This document shows positions 42,601 through 50,441 of a stretch of 64,000 nt of DNA, one piece after another. Numbering within the stretch: the stretch's first letter is position 1; every line of letters begins with the position of its first letter. The notes below the pieces were generated by a model. That model worked only from the letters and a program-made list of their open reading frames with translations, made no database searches and had not been told where the DNA came from. Source of the stretch: Muribaculaceae bacterium (GTDB taxonomy: Bacteria; Bacteroidota; Bacteroidia; Bacteroidales; Muribaculaceae); NCBI GenBank assembly GCA_017454355.1, contig JAFTDD010000058.1, positions 1 to 64,000 of the forward strand, in the 5' to 3' direction. The translations under genes were made by a program, and so were the position numbers.

Positions 42601-42771
42601 GTCAAGCTCAACTTCCTCGCCAAGCCGGTGGTGACCGGTGTCGACGATGTGAAAGTCATCAACGTGCGCAACGACAACAACTGGTACTCGGTGGACGGCC
42701 GGGTGTACAGGGAGAAGCCTTCGGCACCGGGCATCTATATCAACAACGGCAAGAAAATCATCATCAACTAA
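39616..42771 (+). CDS. BspA-like leucine-rich-repeat surface protein
   Basis: 1051 residues from ATG 39616. Signal peptide ends AARAQ. Residues 75-155 hold BspA-type LRR_5 units (VAFRLCNGITGVEIRENVTR, VILPASLQSIGSGAF). A right-handed-beta/GLUG-like stretch (about 250-460) follows with KDIDMSGYTWDWG and GGLVGMCAGAFIKNC. The last residues NWYSVDGRVYREKPSAPGIY are the typical Bacteroidetes secretion-linked C-terminal motif. Probably an exported or surface-attached adhesin-like protein. The preceding hydrolase stop is 23 bp upstream, suggesting an operon. Confidence 0.85.
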   Translation: MKKLFVIILAALLSGLTAARAQLLTGSIAVNGESVAAQFTKLSDSTVSLGSGRNACIPQFTQGFVTIPGEVTIDGTTYTVVEVNDVAFRLCNGITGVEIRENVTRVGKFAFVGCEKLAEVILPASLQSIGSGAFINTVSRQSESSVTCLGTTPPRWEYNDVFAFHDKGISQPEPVILPATVNLFVPDGCQETYREANYTDTSLGWTTPDGWGSFAVLSAGISVMHIYAPRDLEIVRQIVNHGGKYNFYKAIHLEKDIDMSGYTWDWGIGDNEEHPFTGNFYGNGHTISNLTVINKSEQTASYDYDGPAGLFSYFGGNIVDNVILRDCTFAGRDGVGAFAGISGSSTFSTVWVENCTYRVFDGFIGGIVGKDISTGGANLNHCVVKDLKRYNFDGFAPLGSSYHGGLVGMCAGAFIKNCAVIGSLRIAHETNSNQVYPLVNPFVGECNTGDVVQITRSYATDADFKGYTPADNIEYSNVVLEGNTPVSIKMAHSGLTVDTEIAGNYFTSLFMIPTLGLDDWVFQQGEYPLPLSFEDRMPVTVNVAEYRPTVPTSRVNGLSPASGTPWTCFLDLTDNGYRSKSYLAGTLWIDDNFPYDKEQVSAGMPSAYLPIGTATIAADGGVRYDRTLEVTPTGTTTHVITQVQTDDDGNPVRDEDGHYIPESEVTLYETPSYAATGHTVFLPYQLVINNTLRLFAPATVSADNGEAALNMAELDDDNIYPWTPYYAVVTDAPVSLGTGNSVIITPRPASTRIAFGTSSGYAMYGTTNPQTADQMEGRFVLGSDDTFVPATEALPAWRAYFSLPRGIDRMTATRELKLADGNDNDATINDFDGCKANVTLQGRKFVKDGTWYTLCLPFDVDYLTGTPLDDATICHLESSTVDEDDGSLSLNFLYDGSIKAGKPYLIKWEPGETVSDPTFMGVTIDANSYEMVSVGKVSMFGLYSPLYVPKDANVLYMGDNNRLYFARDNITINAFRACLHYNGSGSSGASSAPSAVKLNFLAKPVVTGVDDVKVINVRNDNNWYSVDGRVYREKPSAPGIYINNGKKIIIN

Positions 42772-42783
42772 ACGCTGGAAACC

Positions 42784-45700
42784 ATGTCAAGGCAACTTAA
42801 ACTCGCGATACTCCTGCTGCTCGCGGCCGTCATGCCGGCCGCGGCCCAGAGCTATATCCCCATCACGCTGGCCGCAGTCGAGAACGGCTCCGTGCTGTAT
42901 CTGCCGGAGCAGGCCCTGCCGGGCGCCTGGGTCGACTTCTCGGTCCAGCCGTCCGGCGGATATGAGATTGACACCGTGACCGCCTCCAAGTTGACGGGCA
43001 GCACCGCCGAGGCTGTCGAGTGTGAGAAGGTCAACGACCAGGGCCAATACGGCTTCTACATGCCCGAGGACTGCGTCGGGGTCATCGTGCGGGTCACCTT
43101 CAGGAAGAAGGAATACACCGTCAGTGTGTCCGGCGGCATCGCCGGCGGCACCGTCGAGGTGCAGGGCGGCAGCACATACGTGTTTGACGACGTTGTCACG
43201 CTCAAGGCCACGGCCGCCGACGACTACCTGCTGGACGGCGTGACCGTCAGCCGTGCCTCCGGCGGTGCGGCAGTAGTCGTGACAGAGGTCGCCGCCGAGG
43301 GCAGTGTGCACTACCTGCAATTCGTCATGCCACGGGACAACGTCACCGTGAGCGCCACGTTCAAGCCCGTCAGCCGCTATGCGATCAACATCCCCGAGTG
43401 TGACCACGGTAGCGTCACCAGCGACCTGGCCACGGCGCGCGTGGGCGACAAGGTGGTGCTCACCGTCAGCAACGACCCGGGCGCCATGTTTGTCGACCTC
43501 AGCGTCGTCGCCCGGTACCCGCTGACCACCGGCGACGGCGGCGCCCACGCGCCGGCAGCCGGACGCAAAGCCGCTCCGATGTGGTATGTGCAGCAGGAGA
43601 TGGCGCTCACCGACAACGGCGACGGCACATACGAGTTCACGCTGCCCGAGGCCTTTGACAACCGGCTGTCGCCCACCTACCAGGACGACACCGAGTTCCT
43701 GGTGACCGCCACGTTCAAGTTCATCGGCGGGCGGGTCATCTGGTGCGAGGGCAACAAGACGCTCTACTTCGACTACGAGAAGAACCCGCAGCGCGAGCCG
43801 CAGGTGGGCGACCCCTACGAGGGTCAGACAATCACCAAACTGTGGACCGCCGGCATGGCCGTGCCAGCCTACGGTGTCCCCTACTGGAACGAATCCGCCA
43901 CGCAGAAGGCGACAAGGGTGGTCTTCCAGCCCGCCTATGCCGACGTGCGTCCCACCACCTGCTACTATTGGTTCCGCAACTTCGAACTGCTCGAAACCAT
44001 CGAGGGCATCCAACACCTCAACACGTCCGAGGTCACCGACATGAGGTCGATGTTTGACAACTGCTGGTCGATGAAGACCATCAACGTCAACACCTTTGAC
44101 GTGGGCAACGTCAGCGATGCCACCAAAATGTTCTTTACGTGCTCGTCGCTCACCACCATCTACTGCGACAACAGCTGGGACATCGCCACGGCAGACAACA
44201 TGTTCACCTACGACAAATATCTGGCGGGCGCCGTGTCCTACCGCGACACCAGTGTGCATGACGGCACGATGGCCAACCCGGTGACCGGCTTCTTCACCGC
44301 CTCGCAGCCCATCACGCTCGTGGTCGACGGCGACGGCATGGCCGAGGTGGCAGAGCGCGGCTTCCCGGGCGAGACGGTCACCGTAGGCGTGTCGCCCAAC
44401 CGCTACAGCACCTCCACCGCCATCACTGTCACCGGCAACGTGACCGGCAACGAGGTTGAATGCACGGCGGTCGCCGGCGGCTACACCTTCACGATGCCCG
44501 GCGAGGCGGTCACCGTCACGGTGACCATCACCACGCCCGAACAGGGTGACGCCGTGCTGTGGTGTGCCGGCAACAGCACGCTATACTTCGTCACGCAGCC
44601 CATCGAGGTGCTCGACAGCGGCGTGTGGGACGGCCAGGAGGTGACCGCCATGTGGAACGGCAACGCCGTCACCGCCATCGGGTGGAGCCTGCCGACGTGG
44701 AACCACCTCAAGAACGATGTCACACGCGCCGTGATTGACGAGAGCTTCGCCGCCGCAAGGCCGCGCAGCTGCTACTCGTGGTTCTACACCTTCAACTCGC
44801 TCGCCGCTATCGAGGGACTGGAGCACCTGAACACGAGCGAGGTGACGAACATGAACGGCATGTTCCTGGGCTGCAGCCTGCTCACGTCGCTCGACGTCAA
44901 CACGTTCGACGTGGGCAAGGTGAGTAACGCCACCGGCATGTTCCGCGCCTGCAGCTCCCTGACCACCATCTACTGCGACAACAGCTGGGACATCGCCACG
45001 GCAGAGGCGATGTTCCAGGGCTGCAGCCGGCTCGTCGGCGCGGTGCCCTACTCCAGCGAGGCCACCGACGGCGATATGGCCAACCCGCTCACGGGCTACT
45101 TCGCCACCATCAATGACATCACCGTGGCCGGGACGCCGCTCGCCACCGTCAGTTGCGACGCCGACCGGGCCTACTCCGGCACCGTCGTCACCGTCACCGT
45201 CACGCCCGCCAGCGAGCGCGTCCTGCCGCGGTCGCTCACGGTCACCGGCAACGTCACCGGCAACAGCATCGCGGTCACCGCCACCGGCAGCGCCGGCGTA
45301 TATACCTTTGTCATGCCGGGCGAGGCCGTCACCGTCGCCGCCGACCTCGTCCAGCTCGACTACACGCTCGCCGAGGCCCTGCGGCAGCCCGACGGCACCG
45401 CGCTCAGCCTCATCGAGCCGCTCCACGTGGCCGCCGTCATCGGCACGCACGCCTACGTCACCGACGGCGAGGGCAACTGGGCGCGCCTCGACCTCGACAG
45501 CGACATCAGCGTCCGCACGGGCGACAACATCACCCACTTCGACTGCGTGCTCGCCAACCGCGACACGGCTCCCGCCTTCTCATGGCATGATGGCGGCTCG
45601 GTGGGCATCACACATGACGATGTCGCCACCGATATTGAGACCATCGACCTCGCCGAGGGCTTCGACATGCCCGTCCCGTGCCAGGTCGTCGAGTTCACCG

Positions 45701-46098
45701 GCTACTACTACGGCGGCGAGCTGCGCGGACTCAACAGCAGCGTGCACAAAGGCCAGAGCCTCACCCTCGACAGCGAGTACAGCGGAGCCCTCACCTTCGC
45801 CGAGGGCGAGCGGCTGAAGATCGTCTGCGCCGTCGAGCTGAAGGAGCCGTGGCAGGACAGCGAGTCCGCCGGCGCGCCGCGCCGCGCCCGCTCGAGCTAC
45901 GACTATGACTTCCAGAACCTCAACGGCAAGGTCCTCACGGCCGAGAGCGTCGCCACGCCCACCGGCATCGCCACGCTTGAGGCCGACGGCACCGACGGCG
46001 ACACGCCCTGGTACACCATCGACGGACGGCTGCTCGGCGGCCGCCCCACCGCGCCCGGCATCTACATCCACGGCAACCGCAAGCTCCTCGTCAAGTAA
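42784..46098 (+). CDS. BspA/DUF285-type surface protein with duplicated module
   Basis: 1104 residues; signal peptide ends AAAQ. A beta-rich N-terminus leads into two copies of one module, about residues 318-509 and 589-776. Each has LWC-x-GN-x-TLYF, HLNTSEVT-[DN]-M, FDVG-x-VS-x-AT-x-MF and CSSLTTIYCDNSWD (DUF285 lipoprotein-type LRR). TVTGNVTGN segments join them. The C-terminus has WYTIDGRLLGGRPTAPGIYI, the same sorting-like motif as its neighbour. Starts 12 bp after the previous stop. Very GC-rich. Confidence 0.85.
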   Translation: MSRQLKLAILLLLAAVMPAAAQSYIPITLAAVENGSVLYLPEQALPGAWVDFSVQPSGGYEIDTVTASKLTGSTAEAVECEKVNDQGQYGFYMPEDCVGVIVRVTFRKKEYTVSVSGGIAGGTVEVQGGSTYVFDDVVTLKATAADDYLLDGVTVSRASGGAAVVVTEVAAEGSVHYLQFVMPRDNVTVSATFKPVSRYAINIPECDHGSVTSDLATARVGDKVVLTVSNDPGAMFVDLSVVARYPLTTGDGGAHAPAAGRKAAPMWYVQQEMALTDNGDGTYEFTLPEAFDNRLSPTYQDDTEFLVTATFKFIGGRVIWCEGNKTLYFDYEKNPQREPQVGDPYEGQTITKLWTAGMAVPAYGVPYWNESATQKATRVVFQPAYADVRPTTCYYWFRNFELLETIEGIQHLNTSEVTDMRSMFDNCWSMKTINVNTFDVGNVSDATKMFFTCSSLTTIYCDNSWDIATADNMFTYDKYLAGAVSYRDTSVHDGTMANPVTGFFTASQPITLVVDGDGMAEVAERGFPGETVTVGVSPNRYSTSTAITVTGNVTGNEVECTAVAGGYTFTMPGEAVTVTVTITTPEQGDAVLWCAGNSTLYFVTQPIEVLDSGVWDGQEVTAMWNGNAVTAIGWSLPTWNHLKNDVTRAVIDESFAAARPRSCYSWFYTFNSLAAIEGLEHLNTSEVTNMNGMFLGCSLLTSLDVNTFDVGKVSNATGMFRACSSLTTIYCDNSWDIATAEAMFQGCSRLVGAVPYSSEATDGDMANPLTGYFATINDITVAGTPLATVSCDADRAYSGTVVTVTVTPASERVLPRSLTVTGNVTGNSIAVTATGSAGVYTFVMPGEAVTVAADLVQLDYTLAEALRQPDGTALSLIEPLHVAAVIGTHAYVTDGEGNWARLDLDSDISVRTGDNITHFDCVLANRDTAPAFSWHDGGSVGITHDDVATDIETIDLAEGFDMPVPCQVVEFTGYYYGGELRGLNSSVHKGQSLTLDSEYSGALTFAEGERLKIVCAVELKEPWQDSESAGAPRRARSSYDYDFQNLNGKVLTAESVATPTGIATLEADGTDGDTPWYTIDGRLLGGRPTAPGIYIHGNRKLLVK

Positions 46099-46148
46099 GC
46101 CCAGCCTCGCCCATGCGGCCTCCATCGCAGGTGTCATGCAGTGTGAAT

Positions 46149-46359
46149 GGGTCACCTGCAAAACCCTGTGTTTAGAATGACATATAACAGTCGTCACCTC
46201 AATGCTGGGCAATGGTGACATCTTCGATGTCTTTGCAGGGTCTAAGTATTGGCTTGACCGCATCACCTGCCTCTATATATTACGATGTGACTACATCCGC
46301 ATTATCGATATTGATATCGTCTCAAGCCTATTTCAAACACAGGTTTTTGTGGGTGACCC
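46149..46359. mobile_element. MITE-like element, 211 bp, with long terminal inverted repeats
   Basis: GGGTCACC-TGCAAAACCCTGTGTTT at 46149-46173 pairs with the complement of 46334-46359, allowing three to four mismatches and a 1-nt gap. The interior has no gene. It follows the GC-rich trio. A further inverted GGATTAACCGGATTAATCC segment lies at 46395-46415. No target duplication is certain. Confidence 0.55.
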
Positions 46360-46451
46360 ATAATTTATGGAAATTTATGTTTGAAAACAAACGGATTAAC
46401 CGGATTAATCCGGATTCTGTTAAATCCGTTGTTATAGATGTGACAGCAGGC

Positions 46452-46493
46452 AAAAAAGTAAACCGCCGCGGGCGTTGTGGCCTACGGCGGTTT
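46452..46493 (-). terminator. Terminator of the rpmB-rpmG-DUF4295 operon
   Basis: On the minus strand AAACCGCCG (46493-46485) pairs with CGGCGGTTT (46468-46460), then ACTTTTTT. Confidence 0.85.
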
Positions 46494-46570
46494 GCTTTGG
46501 GTATATGTCCTGCCTTGTTGAGGTAATGCCAAGCCAAAGCCAGGCCCTCCATCAGGCGGATTGATGTTAT

Positions 46571-46723
46571 TTACTTCTTGAGGTATTCGTTCACCTTGTC
46601 GTTGGGAACCATGCGCTCCTCAAAGACGTAGGCGCCGGTCTTCTCTGAGCGCACCAACTTGATGACCTTGCTGAAGGTGCGGCCCTTACCGGTTTGCAGC
46701 GTTGCGACAACTTTCTTTGCCAT
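46571..46723 (-). CDS. DUF4295 family small protein
   Basis: 50 residues: MAKKVVATLQTGKGRTFSK then VIKLVRSEKTGAY. This is the DUF4295 protein that follows rpmG in most Bacteroidetes, thought to be ribosome-associated. The gene order rpmB-rpmG-DUF4295 is conserved in the phylum. Confidence 0.9.
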   Translation of the reverse strand: MAKKVVATLQTGKGRTFSKVIKLVRSEKTGAYVFEERMVPNDKVNEYLKK

Positions 46724-46785
46724 ATCTTAGTGAATTAGTTGTTAGTCGTTAGTTATTAATTGTTAGTTATCTTGCTAATAACCAA

Positions 46786-46974
46786 TTACTTGATTTCCTT
46801 GTGAACGGTGTAGCGCTTGAGGTAAGGATTGTACTTCTTCAGTTCAAGACGCTCGGTGGTGTTCTTGCGGTTCTTGGTGGTGATGTAACGCGAGATGCCG
46901 GGAACGCCGCTGGCCTTCTGCTCGGTGCACTCCAGAATCACTTGCACGCGGTCACCTTTTGCTTTCTTTGCCAT
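46786..46974 (-). CDS. rpmG: 50S ribosomal protein L33
   Basis: 62 residues. [41 protein letters not shown] and [14 protein letters not shown] are typical of L33. The C-x-x-C zinc motif is absent: this is the Cys-free form apart from one Cys. A TTAGTTGTTAGTCGTTAG tandem block separates it from DUF4295. Confidence 0.95.
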   Translation of the reverse strand: MAKKAKGDRVQVILECTEQKASGVPGISRYITTKNRKNTTERLELKKYNPYLKRYTVHKEIK

Positions 46975-47056
46975 ATTCTTTTTTTAGTCGTTAGTCGTTA
47001 GTTGATAGTCGTTAGTCGTTACGGTCAACGTTCAACGGTTAACTGTAAACCTTTAA

Positions 47057-47290
47057 TTAGAGGTAACCCTTGTCGGCAGCCTTCTTGAGGGCGGCGTCGA
47101 GGCCGATGCGGTCGATGATGCGCAGGCCGGCGGCAGAGACGGTGAGCTCAATCCACATGTCCTGCTCAGCCCAATAGAGTTTACGCTTGTGCACGTTCAC
47201 GTTGAACTTGCGCTTTGTTCTGCGCTTGGAGTGCGACACGTTATTTCCTGTCGCAGCCTTGCGGCCGGTGATTTGACAAACTTTAGACAT
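47057..47290 (-). CDS. rpmB: 50S ribosomal protein L28
   Basis: 77 residues. [36 protein letters not shown] and [13 protein letters not shown] are diagnostic of L28. First gene of the operon. A TTAGTCGTTAGTTGATAG block lies between it and rpmG. Confidence 0.95.
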   Translation of the reverse strand: MSKVCQITGRKAATGNNVSHSKRRTKRKFNVNVHKRKLYWAEQDMWIELTVSAAGLRIIDRIGLDAALKKAADKGYL

Positions 47291-47579
47291 TGCTGTTTAA
47301 TAATGTTTGATAGTTGTTGTTCGATAGTTGTTCTCACGTGATTTAGCGGCTTCAACACTCAGCACAACGCAGTAGCACAATATTGTCGGCATCATCGCTT
47401 TGCCGCGGTTGGCCGGTAAGCCTCTTGCGGCAAAGTAACACGCTTTTATATATCGTCCTACGCTTTATGCAATTGGCTTATAGCATCATTGCCAATGCAT
47501 CGAAGTTTCAACGACCATGTTACCGGACACAGAACATGACTAACAGCAGTCAGATCGCATTGTGGCCCTAAATCGGCCG

Positions 47580-47622
47580 CAAAGGTACGAAAAAAGTACG
47601 AAGTACTAAGTGCGAAGTACTA
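47580..47622 (-). promoter_or_regulatory. Probable rpmB operon -7 box beside AAGTACG repeats
   Basis: Minus strand TACCTTTG (47587-47580), preceded by AGTACTTCGCACTTAGTAC-type repeats (47622-47588) where the -33 box should be. The implied leader to rpmB is about 280 nt. The rest of the spacer (47291-47964) contains a hairpin GCGCCT...AGGCGC (47729-47759) and no gene. Confidence 0.4.
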
Positions 47623-47964
47623 AGTTTTTTGTCTATTTATGAAATTTTAACAATTTAGCGCGGCCGGATTTTGAACTTATTTGGATTCATAGGAATTAGC
47701 ATCGGTGCAGAACTATAAAACCGATGACGCGCCTTGTGGAATCTAATTCCGGCAGGCGCGCCATAGGCTTGTTTACTCACTATGTGCTTTACACTACTAC
47801 TATATTCATCTAAATCTTTATGTTGCAAAATTACTGCCGTTCCGGTTGGTGGACAATCACCATTTTGGGCGATTTTATGCCCGCCGTCTCATCATTTGCG
47901 GTTAATGCCGGGTTGTAACGCGGCGTGATAGTTTTGTTCGTCAGTCTTTTAACGTTTACTCTCG

Positions 47965-48999
47965 CTATTGTTGCTGACAGAAAGTGCGGCTCAGTAGTGC
48001 GCTGCAGGTAGCGGCGGTGGGATGGCCGGCGTGGTCGTAGTAGGCGCGCGGGTCGTTGACTAGAGCATGGTCGCCGCTATAGTCGTGGAGGATTGTGTCG
48101 CCCAGGACAGTGCGCAGTGCCATCAAATCTGCGGGCATCACCGGCCGGCGGTGGTATCGCGGCACGATGATAACGGTTGCTGAGGTATTCTCCCGCTTGA
48201 GCAACCGGGCGAGCCGCTTGAGTTCGGCGAGGCGACGCTCGTTTATTGCCGGTTGTGGTGGCGTGAGGTCTTCGTTATACTCGATGCGTCGCAGTCGCTC
48301 GGCGGTGAAGTAGGCATCAGGGTTGACGGCGATGAGCGAGTCAAAGGTGGTGTATCGGCTCTCGTTGCGCGATGGGTCGCGCGTGGGCAGGTCGGTAGTG
48401 AGGAATGTGCGGCGCGCCTCGGTGACTCCTTCCAGATATCCGCCGGTGGCAGCCCACATCAAGAATTCCGGCTCCTTGAACAGTTGGAAAGCGGTCAGTT
48501 GGAAGGCGACCTCCTCCTTCGTCCCCCGAGGCGGGCGGGCAAAGAGAAAGTCATTATCTTGTGGGTCGCGGTGGAGCATCGCCTCCTCGATGATGATTAG
48601 GGCATTTTTCACTTGATAGCCTTGTTCGGCGAGCCATTCCACCTTGTCGGCGATACCCTCGAGGGTTTCCATCGACTGGTCCATGTGGTAGACGCTGGCG
48701 TTGGCGGGAAGGTATTGCGCCCAGTCACGGGCGTGGAAGTTTTGGGACATTGATGAGCCAAAAATAAAACTATCCGGCCGAACACTGTCGCCGTATTGCT
48801 CAAGATTTTTCATAGCCACCCAGCCGGCGTTGCGGCTGAGGCGCGCCGTATCGCCGGGCATGCCGAGGGCGTCATCGCCATGGTCACGCAGCACCCAGAA
48901 CGGGTCCCACAGCGCGTAGGCAATCGGTAGCAGCAGCAACGGCAGCGCCGCCAATGCTGTCCGCCCGATAAACCGTAGTATAGATGCCCTGCTTGCCAT
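47965..48999 (-). CDS. MBOAT-partner protein, SGNH-like
   Basis: 344 residues from ATG 48997-48999, an N-terminal membrane anchor (ALAALPLLLLPIAYALW) and extracytoplasmic domain. DSFIFGSSMSQNF resembles the GDS-type block (GSS) and YYDHAGHPTAA (AYYDHAGHPT) resembles the D-x-x-H block of SGNH/AlgX/DHHW proteins that accompany MBOATs. It lies 8 bp behind the MBOAT gene and probably transfers or removes acyl groups with it. Confidence 0.7.
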   Translation of the reverse strand: MASRASILRFIGRTALAALPLLLLPIAYALWDPFWVLRDHGDDALGMPGDTARLSRNAGWVAMKNLEQYGDSVRPDSFIFGSSMSQNFHARDWAQYLPANASVYHMDQSMETLEGIADKVEWLAEQGYQVKNALIIIEEAMLHRDPQDNDFLFARPPRGTKEEVAFQLTAFQLFKEPEFLMWAATGGYLEGVTEARRTFLTTDLPTRDPSRNESRYTTFDSLIAVNPDAYFTAERLRRIEYNEDLTPPQPAINERRLAELKRLARLLKRENTSATVIIVPRYHRRPVMPADLMALRTVLGDTILHDYSGDHALVNDPRAYYDHAGHPTAATCSALLSRTFCQQQ

Positions 49000-49007
49000 A
49001 ATGATAC

Positions 49008-50441
49008 TTAAAATTGGAAGTAGATGTACTGGCGGGTGATGCCGTGGCTGTGGAGGATAATGAGTAGCGCCAGCAGCCAATAGGTGGCCCATCGCGCCCA
49101 TGTGGGCAATGGCAGGCGGGCGATCGGGAACTCGTCGCGCCTCCGGAGCCACTCGACGATAACAAAGGGGAGGACGTAGAGCAAAACCTCGCGCGCGCCA
49201 TATATATAATGTATAGACCACGTGCCGCTGAACAGTGCGGTGGCATACTCCGCAAGGTGCGTCATGCTCCAACACCGGAAGATGACAAACACTGTGGCAA
49301 AACCGATGAAGACCGGAAGAATGGAGAGCGTTGCCGCACGCGGGGACGGCTCCTGTGTTTTAGCGACATGCCGTGAAACACAAGAATCGTCCTTGGAACG
49401 GAAAATAATCGAAGGCATTAACAGCAGTCCGCCGATGATGCCCCAAAGGATGAACGTCCAGTCGGCGCCGTGCCATAGGCCGCTGAGGGCGAACACCACC
49501 ATCGTGTTGCGCGCCGTTTGCCACCGGCTGCCACGGCTGCCGCTCAGCGGGATATAAACGTAGTGTTTAAACCACGACATGAGCGAGATGTGCCAGCGCT
49601 GCCAAAGTTCGCGCCACGACCGTGAGAAGAACGGGTAGCGGAAGTTGGGCGTCAACTCAAAGCCCAACAGACGGGCCGAGCCGATGGCTATATCGCTATA
49701 GCCAGAGAAGTCGGTGTAGATTTGAAAAGCGAAGAGCACCGCTCCGGCAACAAGCGCGGCGGGATTCATCGCGCTCGGGTGATAGAAGATGAAGTCAACG
49801 CGTCCGGCAAGAGTGTCGGCAATCACGATTTTCTTGAACAGCCCCCAGAGGATTTGCCGCATACCGGTGACGGCGCGGTTATAGTCCCACCGGCGCGGAG
49901 CGAGCACTTGCGGCAGCAGGTGGGTAGAGCGCTCGATAGGCCCGGCCACGAGTTGCGGGAAGAAACTCACGTAGAGCATGAACTCTAATGGCCGCCGCGT
50001 GGCGCGGATGTCACCGCGATAAACGTCGATGGTGTAACTGATTGCTTGAAAGGTGTAGAAGGAGATGCCAACAGGCAGCACGATGTTGAGCGTGCTCCAT
50101 GTGGCGTGCAAGCCCATCGCGTTGAGAGCCGCTGCAGTCGAGGCGGCAAAGAAGTCAAGATACTTGAACGCGGCGAGAATAGCCAAGTTGGCGGCGATGT
50201 TGAGAGTGGCCCAGACTTTGTCTGCGGTCCTGCGGTCGCCCCTGATGGGCAGCGCTGTGAGGAAAGTGGTGAGCGAGGTGAATGCAATCAGACCCAGAAA
50301 GCGCCAGTCCCACCAGCCGTAAAAGACATAACTGGCGACGAGCAGCAGCGCGTTCTGCCACCGCAGCCGGTCCCTAAGGCACCAGTAGAGCAGGAACACT
50401 ACCGGCAGGAACAGCGCGTATGCCCACGAGTCAAATTGCAA
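49008..50441 (-). CDS. MBOAT-family membrane-bound O-acyltransferase
   Basis: 477 residues, about ten helices. The MBOAT signature RSWRELWQRWHISLMSW (His284) and LSGLWHGADWTF (catalytic His324), together with ILPVGISFYTFQAISY, is complete, close to AlgI/DltB. It probably acylates an exported glycan. Residues 351-368, DDSCVSRHVAKTQEPSPR, in a loop after the catalytic helix, are encoded by a palindromic repeat (49342-49392). Its start overlaps the transaminase stop by 11 bp. Confidence 0.92.
   Translation of the reverse strand: MQFDSWAYALFLPVVFLLYWCLRDRLRWQNALLLVASYVFYGWWDWRFLGLIAFTSLTTFLTALPIRGDRRTADKVWATLNIAANLAILAAFKYLDFFAASTAAALNAMGLHATWSTLNIVLPVGISFYTFQAISYTIDVYRGDIRATRRPLEFMLYVSFFPQLVAGPIERSTHLLPQVLAPRRWDYNRAVTGMRQILWGLFKKIVIADTLAGRVDFIFYHPSAMNPAALVAGAVLFAFQIYTDFSGYSDIAIGSARLLGFELTPNFRYPFFSRSWRELWQRWHISLMSWFKHYVYIPLSGSRGSRWQTARNTMVVFALSGLWHGADWTFILWGIIGGLLLMPSIIFRSKDDSCVSRHVAKTQEPSPRAATLSILPVFIGFATVFVIFRCWSMTHLAEYATALFSGTWSIHYIYGAREVLLYVLPFVIVEWLRRRDEFPIARLPLPTWARWATYWLLALLIILHSHGITRQYIYFQF
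49342..49392 (-). repeat. Palindromic repeat in frame within the MBOAT gene
   Basis: Imperfect copy of the family with GGGGACGG ends. The sense right arm encodes QEPSPRA, in the same reading phase as the copies in the DUF6056 gene (3788) and the symporter gene (63906). Confidence 0.75.
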
